A stretch of 64,000 nucleotides of DNA from Chamaea fasciata (GCA_029207755.1 JARCOQ010000002.1:7254001-7318000); one strand, 5' to 3'; positions 28,268 to 41,735 are shown, counted from the stretch's first letter. Numbers and translations: made by a program. Notes: generated from the letters alone by a model not told the origin.

Positions 28268-28308
28268 TTTTTTTTTTTTCCAGAAGGGATTGGTTTTTTT
28301 TTTTTTTT
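28268..28308. repeat. Two T runs (T12 and T15)
   Basis: T12 at 28268-28279 and T15 at 28294-28308, separated by CCAGAAGGGATTGG. The second is followed by CTTTCCTTACAG, which looks like a plus-strand splice acceptor, but there is no supporting exon and the gene is on the other strand. Confidence 0.88.
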
Positions 28309-29089
28309 CTTTCCTTACAGTCTGATTGGACAGTGAACCTGCTACATCCATCAACATCTATCTGATTAACTCTTCATCTCTTTGAAGCATCATTGTTTTA
28401 TAGGGCACTGTTGGCAGAGAGATGGAAACAATCTCATTTGCCCATATTTGAGATGAGCATTCTTCCTTTAAGCCCCCACTGGCCTAGAAGTCAGCACCCT
28501 TTCATCCCCAGATGAAGTCTCCACTGCATACTTCAAAGGAAAAAGATACTTATGGTGTCTTAACCTTTCCTTTGAAACTGAATCTGTGGATCCACTATCA
28601 TCTAGCAAGGGTAATTGCGTAGCGTGCAAGGGAATTACTATTATTTCAATATAACCCACCAGAGAGAAACGATGAAAGCTGAGGCACTGTTGTAACAGGC
28701 TTTACATGAAGACAGCACCACAAACACACTATCAAAGGCAAGTATCTTGCACAAGTACAACAGGAAAATGTCACAAATTATCTGTATAATCTGAAAAATT
28801 ACATTCAAATATCAGCCAGCTTACCCTGCAAAGAAAGCCTTGGGACGAGAGAAGATATAGTGAAAAAAACAAAAGAGAAAGAGTATGTGATTTCATGGTT
28901 AGATGTTACCATAGTTCCTTCATCTTACTAACTTGCTGTACTCAGTATTTTATGTTCTAACCTTCTCACCCTCTGCAAGTTTCACATTTTCCTATAACAC
29001 AGATCTAAATTAATTCAAAAGCCGATATAAGGTAAAGTAGAAAAACATGAAAATCCAGCAGAGGAACTAAGATGAACATTTCAGCATTG

Positions 29090-29112
29090 AAAAAAAAAAA
29101 AAAAAACAAAAA
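29090..29112. repeat. A-rich homopolymer tract
   Basis: About 17 consecutive A followed by CAAAAAA. Low complexity. Confidence 0.88.
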
Positions 29113-29839
29113 ACCATTTCTCATGCTTAAAAAGAGTGGCCTATGCACAAGTAGAAGTATGACCTAAACAGTTTAGAAAACTCTTACTGCATTAAACAGC
29201 TTCTACCCAAAGAATGCAAAGGAAAGGTAACTAATTTAGAGACAAATATAATTTTTAATTTAAAAGAACAGCAACCTTCTATGCATCATCATGAAAATTT
29301 GCAGATTCCATGAGTTCGATGAATGCAAAAATAAAACAGAAATATTGAAATTTAAGTTAGAAAAGTGCCTAAGCATGTCCCAGTGTTTCTGGAGCAATCA
29401 TAAGTTTAGATATACTTAAAAGTTTTCTTCAGTCAGAGAGAGATGACTCAGTTCTCCCTCTAAATGCCAAAAGCAGGGAACAGGTCTTGAAACTGGTAAA
29501 AGTACATGTTCAGGTAAAAACCCAAACCAAGTCAAAAGCCCACCAAAAGCAAAACACAACAGAAAAAAACCCCTGAAAAACCTTAAATAACAATCATATA
29601 TTTTACAGAATAGGAGCTGCCATTTTTATTACTTCCTTACCAAAGAGGGGAGGGGTGCATGTACACGACCTGCATTCAGCCCTGCTTTGTGTCACCTGTG
29701 ATTTTACACCAGGGACCATCTGAGTTAGAACGAAGCAGTTGAGCCCAAATTCACCACAGAGCCTAGAATGCGGTAAGAGGATCCAGCCCCACATGAGGTA
29801 CCAGGGATTGAAAACAGCTTTGTCCATTTATGAAAAACA

Positions 29840-29879
29840 TCATATGGTATTTATTTTTGTTGTTACATTTACCATATGA
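29840..29879. repeat. 10-bp inverted repeat
   Basis: TCATATGGTA (29840-29849) pairs with TACCATATGA (29870-29879) across a 20-nt spacer. Short and AT-rich; may be chance. Confidence 0.6.
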
Positions 29880-29908
29880 GGTTGGAAAATAGTACACGGA
29901 TACTTTTT

Positions 29909-29930
29909 ACACACACACACACATATATAT
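29909..29930. repeat. (AC)n(AT)n microsatellite
   Basis: Seven AC units grading into about four AT units. Short compound microsatellite. Confidence 0.85.
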
Positions 29931-30586
29931 GTATTCCCACACTGTCCACATACTCTATCCAAACACCTTTTGTTTCTCACATTCCCAAATATACGTGGAG
30001 TATTAACGTGTGCATGTGTTATCACTAAATAAAATGCATCTAGGATTTATACATGTTTACTTTAGGCAACACGGTCAGTCAGTAATAATCAGTCACATTT
30101 TTAAAGGCAGCCAAATTCTTCAGAAATGAGCTGGATGTTACTTGGTTACTTCAATTATTTTTCCATGTGATTCTATTAGTTGCACCTACACTCAGCAAGC
30201 ACTGAAACAATCATCCAGTATTTTTAAAGATATTTAATGTCACACATAAAAGTGTCAGAAGAAACAGCTATGAAAAAGAGCACAGAAAATAAGGTTAGTT
30301 TTAATTATACATGGAAATTAATATCTAGCACAGAATAACACATTATTGGTGCGGTAATTTAAAAATTGTATTCTGAAAGATAAATATATTAGCAAGCCAG
30401 AAGGCCCTGGCCTTATTTTATTATACTTTGATAGAGAGGAAATAGAGTTAAACAGATGGCACTCAGTATTTCTCAATGAATTCAGCATCTGTGAGTACAT
30501 GTTGCATAAATGCCAATTAAAATGTGTCCGAGTAAATTTAATTCCCTTGCTGATGGAATGTAAGCCAACCTAGCTGGCTAAAGATC

Positions 30587-30598
30587 AAGGTTAACCTT
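30587..30598. repeat. 12-bp perfect palindrome AAGGTTAACCTT
   Basis: Self-complementary 12-mer inside a stretch (about 30480-30720) rich in homeodomain-like TAAT/ATTA and octamer-like TTGCATAAAT words. Possible transcription factor dimer site; function not shown. Confidence 0.5.
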
Positions 30599-31140
30599 AA
30601 TCATCTGCTCAACTTGTAGCAAGTTGCTCTCAAATTGTACAGAAATTCCCAGAGAAATCATAAACCAGCGTTCCTATTGATTTGTATTCATTTACATTCA
30701 TAATTCTCTTCTCAAGTGTTGGGCCAAAGCACAAAGGGGGGAAAAATATATAGTACTGTGTGAATCGTTTGACAAATCTGAACTGAAGAAATATTTCTTT
30801 GATTTAAAAAGCTCCTGCAGAAACGTTCAGCAGAACTTCTCCTTCGGGTAATTTTATGGAGCAATTTTTTTAGAAGTGACCTGATAATTTTTATGAGTCA
30901 CACAAGACACTTTTTAATTTCCTCTACTCTATTACGGACAAACTACCACTATCTTATATTAGGTTGTCATCTAAATTTTTCATAGAATATGAAATGAATT
31001 TTGATTATTATAGGATCAAATAGAAATAAAAAAGACTACATGGAAAAGTTAAAGCAATACCCTATAGCAATTTTAATTTATTTTGGCATTTTACTGTCTT
31101 GTTATAAGGAAGAGGACAGAAAAAAACACCTTTGGTATTT

Positions 31141-31169
31141 AAAAAAAAAATAAAAAAATAAAAAAAAAC
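31141..31169. repeat. A-rich tract with T interruptions
   Basis: A10-T-A7-T-A8-type run followed by CAACACCAAACACC. Low complexity. Confidence 0.85.
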
Positions 31170-32529
31170 AACACCAAACACCATCCAAAAGCAAAATTCT
31201 GAAAATTTTGCAATTTCACCCCATACTTCAAGAATCACAAAGGGCAGCCTAGTGGGTTTGTACCCAGGAAAACTGAGCATCCACTCCCATGAGAGAAGGC
31301 ATTATTGTGATGTGCTGAGCCATCCTGAAAAATTTGGTATCATTGACTAAACTGGGGCAAATGTACACCAAGCTAAGCTTGGATCTTTTGCAAAGATAAT
31401 CAATTAAGTCCCTTTATACATAATCCATGTGTGCAGTCTTTTCCCATACCAATTATTTCACGCTGGCAGTGTTTTGTTGAGGGAAAAGCCAGTCAGAAAC
31501 TATAAAACATACAGCCCAACAGCAAATGAAATTAAATGCCAGAAGTGCAAATTACTATCTAGGAAATGAAATCTGAACTATTCATGCATGTATACATACT
31601 AGCAATAAATTAAATTATGGCAGTCAGGGAAAAGACCTAAATGTCATTAGAAAGAGTGCAATGGAAACAGTGGTGCCACAATCAGAAAATATAAAATAAA
31701 AGCTTTCCTAGAGAGTGGGAAAACAAAAGGCTTACCACTGTTCTCTACAATAGTTAGAATAAAATTACTTACCAAGACCTCAATGTATTTTTAGATTATA
31801 GAAATCATACTGAATTTTGAACAGATCACTAATTCATCAAAATCCACTTCCTGGGCAGTTCTGCAAGACTGACTGGGGAAGACTTCATTTTTTCTTTTAT
31901 AGGAGGTCAGTGCTCAACAAAATGCACACAAGAAGCCTCATTTTCAGACCTATTAATAATCAGTGAACTACTGAAACTCTGTCTGAGGAGCACCTTGGAA
32001 AAACGAGGTCTCTAAGCATTTTAATACCACAGACAGTGGTACTGGAGAAGAAAGAAAATAAAAATACCCAACACAAAGCCAGCATCAACAACAAACATGA
32101 TTCCTAAATTAAATTATGAACTGGGTGATGTCTAGTAGCATTTTCAAATATGAATTTAAATAAGTAGCAACGGTGCACTACTCTTTGACTGCTTTGTGAT
32201 TTGTAGTCCTTTATTGCAATAGAGACCACAGAAGGAACAGAAAAACACTTAAATCTTAAGGTAGTCAGAGGTTCTGTAGTACAACATGACTGACTATGTG
32301 ATGTACTGGGGAAAGACTCACATGGTCCAAAAATAATAAAACTTCTCATTCATAGTAACATGACTAGGTAAGCTGATTTCTGAGCAGAGCCAGCATTCAG
32401 CATGCAGGGAGCCTGATGGAAAAAAAGACAGATGGACAGGATAACTCGAGGGTGAGCTAAGAAACAAAAGTGTCCACTTGAGCCCTTCCTGGTCTCCTCC
32501 TTTGGGGGAAACATTTTCTCTTGACTTAC

Positions 32530-32609
32530 CTGAAAAGAGGATTTGTGGGGAAGTACAAATTCCAAGGGACGAATGAGCAACCCCCAAGCGCCAGATCTGT
32601 TTTAATCCC
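32530..32609 (-). other. Candidate cryptic exon (80 bp) in ROBO1 intron
   Basis: On the minus strand, GCACTCTTGCAG precedes 80 bp ending in TTTTCAG followed by GTAAGTCAAG, a consensus-perfect donor. In the phase-1 frame of this intron it reads GAT TAA almost at once, so inclusion would truncate the receptor. The length is not a multiple of three. The strong donor is the main reason to list it. Confidence 0.15.
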
Positions 32610-35600
32610 CTGCAAGAGTGCACCAGCAAAGAGGCAGAAGGGGACTGTGTGCTGTGTCCTTCCTTTGTGCTTCTCGGGCTGTGCAGTTATTACTCCTGAT
32701 TGAACCTGTGCTTGATTTCTGCACCTGCCTAAGCTTCCAACCCTTTTCAGAGCCTTCATATCCTTGCACTTAAAAGTTTTACCAAAGTCAGGACAGGTCC
32801 ATTCCCCCAATCAGTTGATAACAGCTGAATGCCACACACATCACAGCAAACTACAAGACTTGTGAGAGTGAATTCTGAGCTTTTGATGGCAGAAGCATCT
32901 CCAGATTCACAAACAGGACTGACTACTGATGATGCAGACATGTTTTTCACAAAGCCCTTGGCAAACAAAAGTCAGAGCACCTAAAAGGATGGATCAGGCC
33001 CTACCAAGCAATAATACTAACAATGATTGTAATTATACTTGGATTAGATTCTTTACTCCAGCTTGCAATAAGAGTGCAAAATAATTAATACAATTAATAC
33101 AATTCAACAATTGCTGCAATTCTTTGCAGTTGCACAAACAATAAGCACTTAAACTAAAAAAATAAGCAGCTTTCATTGTCTTCTACTGTAACTATTGCTC
33201 TATTTATTCCCAAGAGGTGACCTTCTAGTAACCTTGTACAGTGGCTAGAAATGAATGGAAATTTGACCTCACTTTAAGACCTCCATAAAAAGAATTATAC
33301 TGCAATGATTTTGCATCTTTATGTCAGCGTGTCAGATAAATATTTTATTTAGTTACTAACTGGATAATGCATTTTCAAAACAACTCACAATACTGAATCC
33401 ATTTTTTAAATATATTGCTAAATGAAGCACAAATTCAACTGATTTTTAAATATTTAAATGTATTTGACATTTAAGAAATATTGGACATATTTTCCTTAAT
33501 GTGAATGCATTATGCATTTAGAAAGTTTTAGCTGCCATTAGGAAGCAGTCCTATGAATAATACATCTTTTTCTGATGTCTTTTTAGGTACACAAAAACAT
33601 AAATTTGTACCTAGCTTAAAAGAGATCTAAATTACAGGTAAGCCATCTAATGTGCCCCTTACTACCTTTTGGCAAGATTAGTCTAATCAGAGTTTTTCCA
33701 CTAAATTACCCAGATCAACAGAAACCCTGCACAATTATATCCTGCTCTCTAAAATAGCACATGATCCTTCCTCATGTGAGTAATTGCCAGGGTGGAAAAT
33801 TGCAGTGAGGATGATGGTACAGATGTTCTTTTTCAGTTGACCAAACAAAATGAAAAAAAAACCAAGGAATTCCCGATTCATAATGAATTCTATTTAAAAT
33901 CCACTGTTTTATACACATTTGCACACACATAAACAAATAAAACAGGAATTTTCAACAGAATTTTCTAATGGTAGAGTGCATTCTTCTGTTGATGGTACAG
34001 GAAAATATTAGGTTTTAAGGAAGAGAAAGTATTAAGAAAGCATCAACATGTGAAAAACAAATGTTCAATGTTTGCAAGTTGTAAGAACGCCCACTGGAAT
34101 ACTTCTTAAATTAAAGTTCTTGAAGGGGATTTCAAAGCAGGATAGTTACACTGGAGCCAGTCTTTTTCACTTGAGTGCATGGATAAAGACAAGCAATCTT
34201 AGCACAGAAAAAAAAAAAGATTCGCCTGCACCCGTTGTTACTGCTGCATTTACTGATCCCCATGGCTGAAACCAGCAATTGCGCTTTAGAGGGATGAAGG
34301 GAGGTCACTGGGAGTGATGTCCTTCCTCTGTGTTCACCAGACACTGCTGCAGAGCCACACTCACAGAAGGGATAGCTCATGAAATCTGTTTTCCAGATCC
34401 CACAGCCCCTTGCCCTTCCTCCTGTCTTGCTCTTCTCTCCTCACAGGTACTCCTCATCTCCTTGCCTTTGGGAGCTGCTCTCCATTAGATGCTTATTCAG
34501 TCAGAGTTTACCAAATTGTGGGCTTTTTTTTTTTCTATTTACCATTAACTATTTTAAATTGTACCCAACACCCATCATCAAGCAACACTGCTGTCAGAGC
34601 TGAGGATTTTTAACATTTAGGTTCTTTCCAGAACTGCCCTGCTTATTCTCAAATACAAAGCAAGCAAACAAACAAAGCCTAGCAATTACTTTGCACTGGC
34701 TTGTATCAGCACCAGTTTTCAATTATGGCAATACAGAGTGATGGAGATTGTTCTACATTGCAGGGACACCCAACAACAACAAAAAAGGAGACATGGAACC
34801 AGGCAATGGTGGTGGAGAGCTTAGAAGAGCACCTGTTTGAAGCCAGAACTCCACAGAATTATTTCACGTAAGCAACATTATTTTGCCATATTATATGCCC
34901 TGTTATGTATGCATATCCTGTATAATCTCTGCCCAGGAACAGGGATGGAACTGTTCTTCCTATCAACCTCAAGAATGTGTTTTATTTACCCTCAGCTGGA
35001 ATAAAGTAATTGAAAACACTTGACAAGTCTTTTAACAGTAAGAAATAAATAATTACTGTGAGTTACAGATGGAAAGTGTAAATACACTAATTTTCAGCAC
35101 TTCCTAGTGTTACCTGTGGGGAGGAGGGTCGATTCCCATTTGTTTACAGAGCACAGAGCCAAAATTACAGGCTGGGCTCACCCTCGTTTTGCAGTTGAGC
35201 CTGATGGGTAACTGAGACAAAAGTACAGCATCTTTTGGGCTACATTTGTCTCTAAACCATTCTGTCAAGGATCCGTCACACAGGGCAGGTTCCTGAGATG
35301 CTGACCATCTCTCAAAAAAGCAAATGACAAAGTGTCAGAAAATCAATTTCATTTCTATGTAAAAGCCTAACATCCACAAATTTAGTTGGTGATTCCAAGA
35401 TCTATCATCCTCTTTCAAATACTTCCGGCAAGAGAAAGGAAGGGAGAAGGACAATGTAGAGAGCAACTTATTCACTGCCTCATAATGAAAGAAATTAATT
35501 TGGATTATCTTTCCCTCTTCCCCAAACAAACCCCCAGTTTGTGGTGCAGGATTTTAGCCATTTGTGTCTGGTTAAACTAAGCACAGAACGAAATATTTCT

Positions 35601-37866
35601 CTTTGCCTCACCCTGGCTTGAATCACTGAGTAACTTCAAAAAATTTATGTTTCAATTTGAATTTTAAGACTGTCATAATAATAATACTTATACTGCCTCC
35701 CATATAACACTGAGAAGGAAAGAATATTAGCACTGACACCTACAATATGTATTTTGGCAGCACACACAGGTTACCTCTCACACCCAAGAGGTCAGCAATT
35801 AAGTTTATTTCTTTTTGTGATTCATGGAGAAACTTTTAATGTTGTCTTCCTGAACAATGTCTCAAACACTAAGCATTTGGTTTATGTAAGCAACAAAGTT
35901 GGCAGCTCCATCCTATGCTTATTTGTGAGTTGTGTTCTCCACAAAAAGTCACCAGAGTAATTCAGTTTGCAGCAGATTTAGGCTTCAAGCTGCTTTAAGT
36001 ATTTGGTGTTGAAAAATCATCTTGTTTTACAGAGATACTGTCAAATTTCTTTCCCTTACCAAACATGTCAGCATTTAATTTACTAAGCAGTACTTGTAGC
36101 TTACAATAAAACTATCGCATTTTTGATGCCATGTTCACAGAAACAGCTGGATGTGCACACTATAGAATTTACCAGCATTCACACGATGCTCCATGACACA
36201 AAAATGGGCTAAAGTTTTGGCTCTTCCAAGTGAAGTTTAATCAAGAAGTATATAATTATCTGTACCAAAAGGAGAATACTAGGACTCAGGTTAATTCACT
36301 GATGTTTCATGGTTTTGTCTAAAAGATTGCAAAAAATCAGCAGCGTTAGAAAAGGGATCATGTGGGATTATTGTCCCACTCTGAAATCTGTGACACCACA
36401 TAACCCAGCACCTGAAGTGACAAAACCACTCGTCAGCATTTACCAATCTGGGAGCAGAACCTTGCTGATTGACTGTGCTGTGCAAACCTGCCTCTACTTT
36501 CTCTAGTTCCACGTTCCTGGCTGAAAAAAACCCACAAGACTTCCCACACAGCCAAAGGTCACAAAACATTAGAAACATGAAGGCAGTATGAAAACCTCAA
36601 TTAGATGTAGAGCGTGACCTAGATCTCAACGTAAATACTGGAACGTGGATAAATACTGAGAGGATTTAGATCACTGAGCCCTTCAGAAACCAAAATGGGT
36701 TTATGTTAATGAAAATCCTTCCATCCTCTTCATATTACCACAAGTCTACTCACATATGTTAAGAAATTTGACTTATTCATAGCTTTCTGTTCTTAGTGTC
36801 CTATGTCTGACACATCTTCCTTGACCACATTATCAGTATGTTAACCTGACAAAATATTAACGAGACACTTCCACTATATTTTTATACCCACATTAAATTC
36901 TGAAATAAAAGTCTGCAAACCAACCATTAAATAGGTTTAAATCATACTGAAATTGTAAAACTGAGATTTTTCTATGGTCTGTTTGTAACATGGAAAGCAT
37001 TTCTAGATCCGATCATTTCCATTCACCTGCTCTAATGGGAGCATAAGGTTAATAAAAGATGCAGATTTGAATAAGAAGTAACATAATTGGAACCTCATCT
37101 TTACATCTGCTCTCATACTATCAAACCCTGCAGAGAAAATGTCTGTCAGATTCCAGGAGCAAAATATATGAGGACTTCACATCACAGACTATTACCGGAT
37201 AATGAGGCTGCTGCCATACCTGGGTCTAGGCGACCATTTTATAGGTGCTCAAATTAAATTTACATTCTTTAACAAGCTCCTTGAAGCCCTGTTGACATTA
37301 GGTGTAGTCTAATTATTGCTGGACTTTAAAGTTTTAAATAATCATGTTAACTTGAATTCAAGTCAGATTGCTAAAGTTCAGGAACTACCAGAGATGACAG
37401 GAAGAAAGAGGACTGCAGTTCAAAATATTCACAGAGGTGTAATACACACAAGCAATACACTCTTCCACAGGTTTCTATGTTTTCAAATTGCCTAAGTATT
37501 AATAATTTTCAGTAACAAGACAAAGATTTTAAATTGTCTCAGAATCTGCACCAGCTATTCAATTCCAACCGTGAGCTGAAGAAATCATTTCATTGCCTCC
37601 CATCCCTTCCTCTTAGACAAAATCTCCAAACGAAGAATCAACAGTTCTACATGCTTAAACCCCACATATTTATATATACATATACAACCAAATAGGCACA
37701 TCCTCACTCATTACTTGTTTGTCAGCAGTCCTAAAAAACCAGGAGATCCACTGAAAGTCCTGGCACCACCCAAGATCCTGACAGTGACTGCGTGTCCTTC
37801 TGACTGTTGATTTTATAAAAAAGATTTTAAAGGCCTCATTCACAGGCCATCTCCTATATAATTTAC

Positions 37867-37956
37867 CTGAGAGCATTTTTCAAGTAAATCATGGCTGCTT
37901 CTGTGGTTGTGGCTGAGATTCTGTAACAGTGCTGCAAACTGACTGGTTGCAAGACA
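37867..37956 (-). other. Candidate cryptic exon (90 bp) in ROBO1 intron
   Basis: On the minus strand, an acceptor-like TACATTCCAG precedes 90 bp that end in CTCTCAG followed by GTAAAT. One frame is fully open for 30 codons. In the phase-1 frame imposed by this intron it meets TGA after 21 codons. It matches no ROBO1 segment I know. Such acceptor-donor pairs are frequent by chance in a 50-kb intron. Confidence 0.15.
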
Positions 37957-39313
37957 CTGGAATGTAGCATTTTTATTTAAAGGAAAACATGGAGAAAGAA
38001 AGAAGAACTGCTGAAGTAATGCCAAGCACCAAACTTCTGCCAATAAAGCAAATACAGAATTGAAGATGAAATGTAATTCCTTGTATACTGCCATTGAATA
38101 ATTATCTATGATTTTATATTTGGGTACACTCATAGATGGTACCACATTTAAAAGCATTGTATAAAACCACCTCCACCAAAAAGACAACTGTTCTTTTACA
38201 ACTGCTGGTTTTGTTTCCTTTGGTGGCGAGGTTAGCCTGTTATAACTTTGAAGTGGATAAAAACTGTTTCTTTAAACAAACTTGTAGCCCAAGGACAAAT
38301 GCATTCTTGAGTGTAGTAAGTGCAATGTGTTTCTTACAAAACCAAGAAACTTTTGTGCTAAAGTGCTTTAACATCACTAACAGAGGATTCCTGTATTGTA
38401 TGAAGTGGCTCATTTTACTTATTCTAGTACATATTCTTATTTAAAAGATTGGATTTTTAAAAACTCCAGCTCTGGTCTATATTTTGCTTTGCATCGGGCA
38501 GATATAATTGAGTGATCAAATAATTTTCTAAAGTAAAATTAAGTTCACACCTAGATAAGATGAGTGAGCCTTGGGATTGTAGCAGCAGAATCTCCACAGA
38601 AAGAGAGCCAAACCAGTAATTTATAAAACTCAACTCCATTTCAGTGACACTAGTATATCAGAAGGATTTATGAATAGTTTCTCTCCTTGTTACATCCAGA
38701 TTACTGTGTCATCTGTGTAAGGCTGAAGACTTAAGAGTATTTCACCTAAACTAATAGAGCTATTTACTGAATCTGAACTTAGTGCTGAAGTTTACTTCTA
38801 ATGAGCGTTGACTGATCTTGGCTAAGAAAGTGAATTAGAATACACATAGCTGAGCCAGACAAGTCATCAGTAGTCAGTAAATCCCCTGGGACAGAACGAA
38901 GAAAAATTGTCTCTCAGCTTATTTTTTTTCTGAAGGATCACCACAAAAGCTCATGTTGATAGTAGCACTATCTTGACATCCTTTCAGAGCTGTTCTTAGC
39001 ACTGGTAATATCTTGCTCTGCTGAGGATTTTTTTTTTTAACAAGTTAAAAAAATGAAGCCACTTTAACAGTTCATTTTGTTTTTATCTATCCAAACACTT
39101 ATAACACACTCATCACCCCCGTGTTTGCAAGCCTGAGATCTGAGTGTTGTCACACAAAGGATTAGTGTGCAAATCTCTCAGGGTCTGGAGTGCTCCACGT
39201 CAAACTGGTGTCCAGGGCAGCAGCTCTGGACAGGGAGATTTTACTGCAGCTTTTCCTTCGTATACAAATGAATTTCTTAGTAAGACAAAAGCAGATTTTC
39301 TACCAGTGTCTGT

Positions 39314-39584
39314 AGTGACAGAACAAAGAGCAACAATTTTAAACCCAAAGAGGGCAGGTGTAGGTAGGACATAAAAATGAATTATTTTATCACAAGGGTG
39401 GCAAGGTACTAGAACATATTACACAGAGAAGCTGAAGATGTTCCATCATAGGATGTGCTCAAGATTAGGTTGGATGAGGCTTTGAGCAACCCAGTTTAGT
39501 TGCCCCTGCCTATGAGAGGAGGTTAAAAGAGATGATCTCTAAAGGTCCCTTTTGACCCAAACCATCCTTTTGTTCCGTGATTCT
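39314..39584 (+). mobile_element. Old CR1 3' fragment
   Basis: Recognisable but decayed: AGTGACAGAACAAAGAGCAA, TTTTAAACCCAAAGAGGGCA, GGTTGGATGAGGCTTTGAGC, AACCCAGTTTAGTTGCCCCT, and a terminus AAAGGTCCCTTTTGACCCAA ending in a GTTCCGTGATTCT unit. Several small deletions relative to the 13.65-kb copy suggest greater age. Antisense to ROBO1. Confidence 0.88.
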
Positions 39585-40391
39585 AAAGGAATATCAGCAT
39601 ACACAAATATCCAGTGATTCACAGTTGCCTGACCACCTTGGCAGAGGGCTCTGCTCCACGGGGTGCTGGATTGGTAGTCTGAGGATCCAGCTGGTTTGGC
39701 TCTGCTTTTCCTGACACCCTGAACAACTCAAGCCGCATCTCTCTGCCTCAGTCTCCAAACAGAACAGAGGCAGCAATTTCTTCCAAAACCTATGTTTAGA
39801 AAGCCTAAATATTTTTATTTAAACTTGGCCTCCATGAGCATTCTCAGTAAAAACAAACTAAATATCATGAAAAGGTTCAAGGTGTTGTCATATCTAATTG
39901 TCTCTGCCAAAAAGCAATGCTGTAAGGATTTTATGAATGTCACCAGCACTGTCACTCTTATGAAATGAAAATAGGAAAAAATAGTATGAACCTAACAAGC
40001 ATAGAAATTTCAGGCGAAAGTTTTGCTGCTTTCATTTAAGGTTCATGAAGCTCACAAAGAACAGCAAGGCAGAGGAACAACACTCTGAAGTTGTAACTTG
40101 ATTTACAGTTTCATGTGTGCTTACATTTGTGCTGCTTTAATTTCGTTTGGGTAAATTTTACAGCCACTCTCACCCCGTAATTTTCTCCATAGCTTAGTTG
40201 CTATTAAAATAAAGACAATTCATATAATGTGTTACAGAGAAGTGCTGCTAGAGCCAGATAAATCAGGCCTTCTGTAAAAATTTTAGGTGTGAGAGCAGAA
40301 TCAAAACAAGACAAACTCTTCCAAAACAATTATTTTAAGGTTGAGTCTTATATTTCATTTGTTATGTTGCAAGCTCCAACGACATTTGGCT

Positions 40392-40523
40392 AAAAAAAAA
40401 AAAAAAAAACCAAAAAAACCACAACAAACAAAAACCTCAAAACACCAAACAAACCAAACAAACAAAACCATAGAAAAAAACAAAAACAAAAAAAAACCAC
40501 AACAAAACCCCTCAAACCCACAC
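40392..40523. repeat. Long A/C-rich low-complexity tract
   Basis: Starts with A18 and continues for about 130 bp almost entirely in A and C (ACAAACAAAAACC, CCAAACAAACC and similar). On the ROBO1 sense strand it is U/G-rich, the type of sequence bound by U/GU-preferring RNA proteins. An open frame across it codes only for Lys/Asn/Gln/Thr/Pro repeats and is not a gene. Confidence 0.9.
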
Positions 40524-41689
40524 CCTCTATTTAGCAATGACAGGTATTAGAGGCAGATGATTTGGAATACAACACTGTTGGGACCACATTATTCTACTGA
40601 CCATAGCACCACACAGCAAGCTGGGACTCCTCAAAAGCTATTTTGGAGACATCAAAAACATTTGCAGCCTAGAATTATGATGGTAAGAACAATAATAAAA
40701 ACAGTATCTCCATTCATGTAAAAATGCATCTGCTAAGCCTCTCTGTGCACAGGACACAGCTCCTTTGCCTCCAAGATTTTCAGCTGAGCCATGGAATTGC
40801 TTGAATACTCATAAAAATAAGCACGTATCACCTGGCATGATTTTTTCTAAAATACATTGTGAGGTGGTCCTGGGTCTTTCTAACTATGTTTGTTGTTAGC
40901 TCTCTGCTTCCCAGATTAGGATCCAAGACAAAAAAAAATTTGGGGTAAAAATAAAAGCCCCTCAATGCTGGTGAAGCGTTGGAGGAGGTAATTAGCATGC
41001 CCTTTGCATACAAGCTTCAGAGAACCTGGAAAAAGCAGAAGGAATTAGCAGAAGGTTTTCCTCTAATTGAAACCTAGTATCCAGATAAACTTGCATACAT
41101 CTAACCTTTGTTCTCTTACTACAAAGCTACTCAATTACACATGGAAAATGGGGCACAATAAAAGCTATGGCATCCATTCACACCACAGGAATCCATTTTA
41201 ATTATTCCCACTAGCAGATATGAAGCGTTTCCTAATGCAAATACTGGATTCTCAGAATGCTGACATCAAGGAGCTGCACTTCACAAGAATGAAGTATAAA
41301 AAGGGTTGCATTTTAAACCCAGTTTAAGCACAGCATATTCTGATGGAATTGAATTGATGCAATGGAATTGAAAAGGCACAGTTTTCAGTAATCTAAGTTT
41401 TCAGCAAAATCGTTGCAGATTCTCTAACGTGATTATGAATATGCATGTCAGATTACAGCAAAATATAGCTATTTCTGTAAACAGCTCAGAAACACAAAAC
41501 AGTACACTTTGCATCCATTCATGGATCTGCCATTGAGATCCAAGGACTTTTCTGCAGGCTTCAAGCATTTTAGTGCTTTAAAGAGTGTTTTAAACAAGAG
41601 ACTTAACTGATCTGCTAATGGTTTCAACAAGTCAAAAGATCTTTATGGCACAAAATTCAGAACTGAGGATTCAACCTAGGTCAAATTCT

Positions 41690-41735
41690 TATCTTTAAAG
41701 GCCCTTCCAACCCAAACCATTCTGCGATTTTGATT
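41690..41735 (+). mobile_element. CR1 terminal stub
   Basis: About 45 bp reading ATCTTTAAAGGCCCTTCCAA then CCCAAACCATTCTGCGATTTTGAT. This is the extreme 3' end of a CR1 element with its terminal repeat units. No more of the element is visible upstream, so it is a severely truncated insertion or a relic. Confidence 0.75.

Noticed and set aside
32526..32810. Zinc-finger-like start (CPDFGKTFKCKDMKAL) in a 94-codon minus-strand frame
   Set aside because: Only one incomplete finger-like match, without the second Cys and His pair or any repeat. Probably coincidence.
40341..40550. Lys/Gln/Asn-rich 69-codon frame
   Set aside because: Product of the A/C-rich low-complexity tract.
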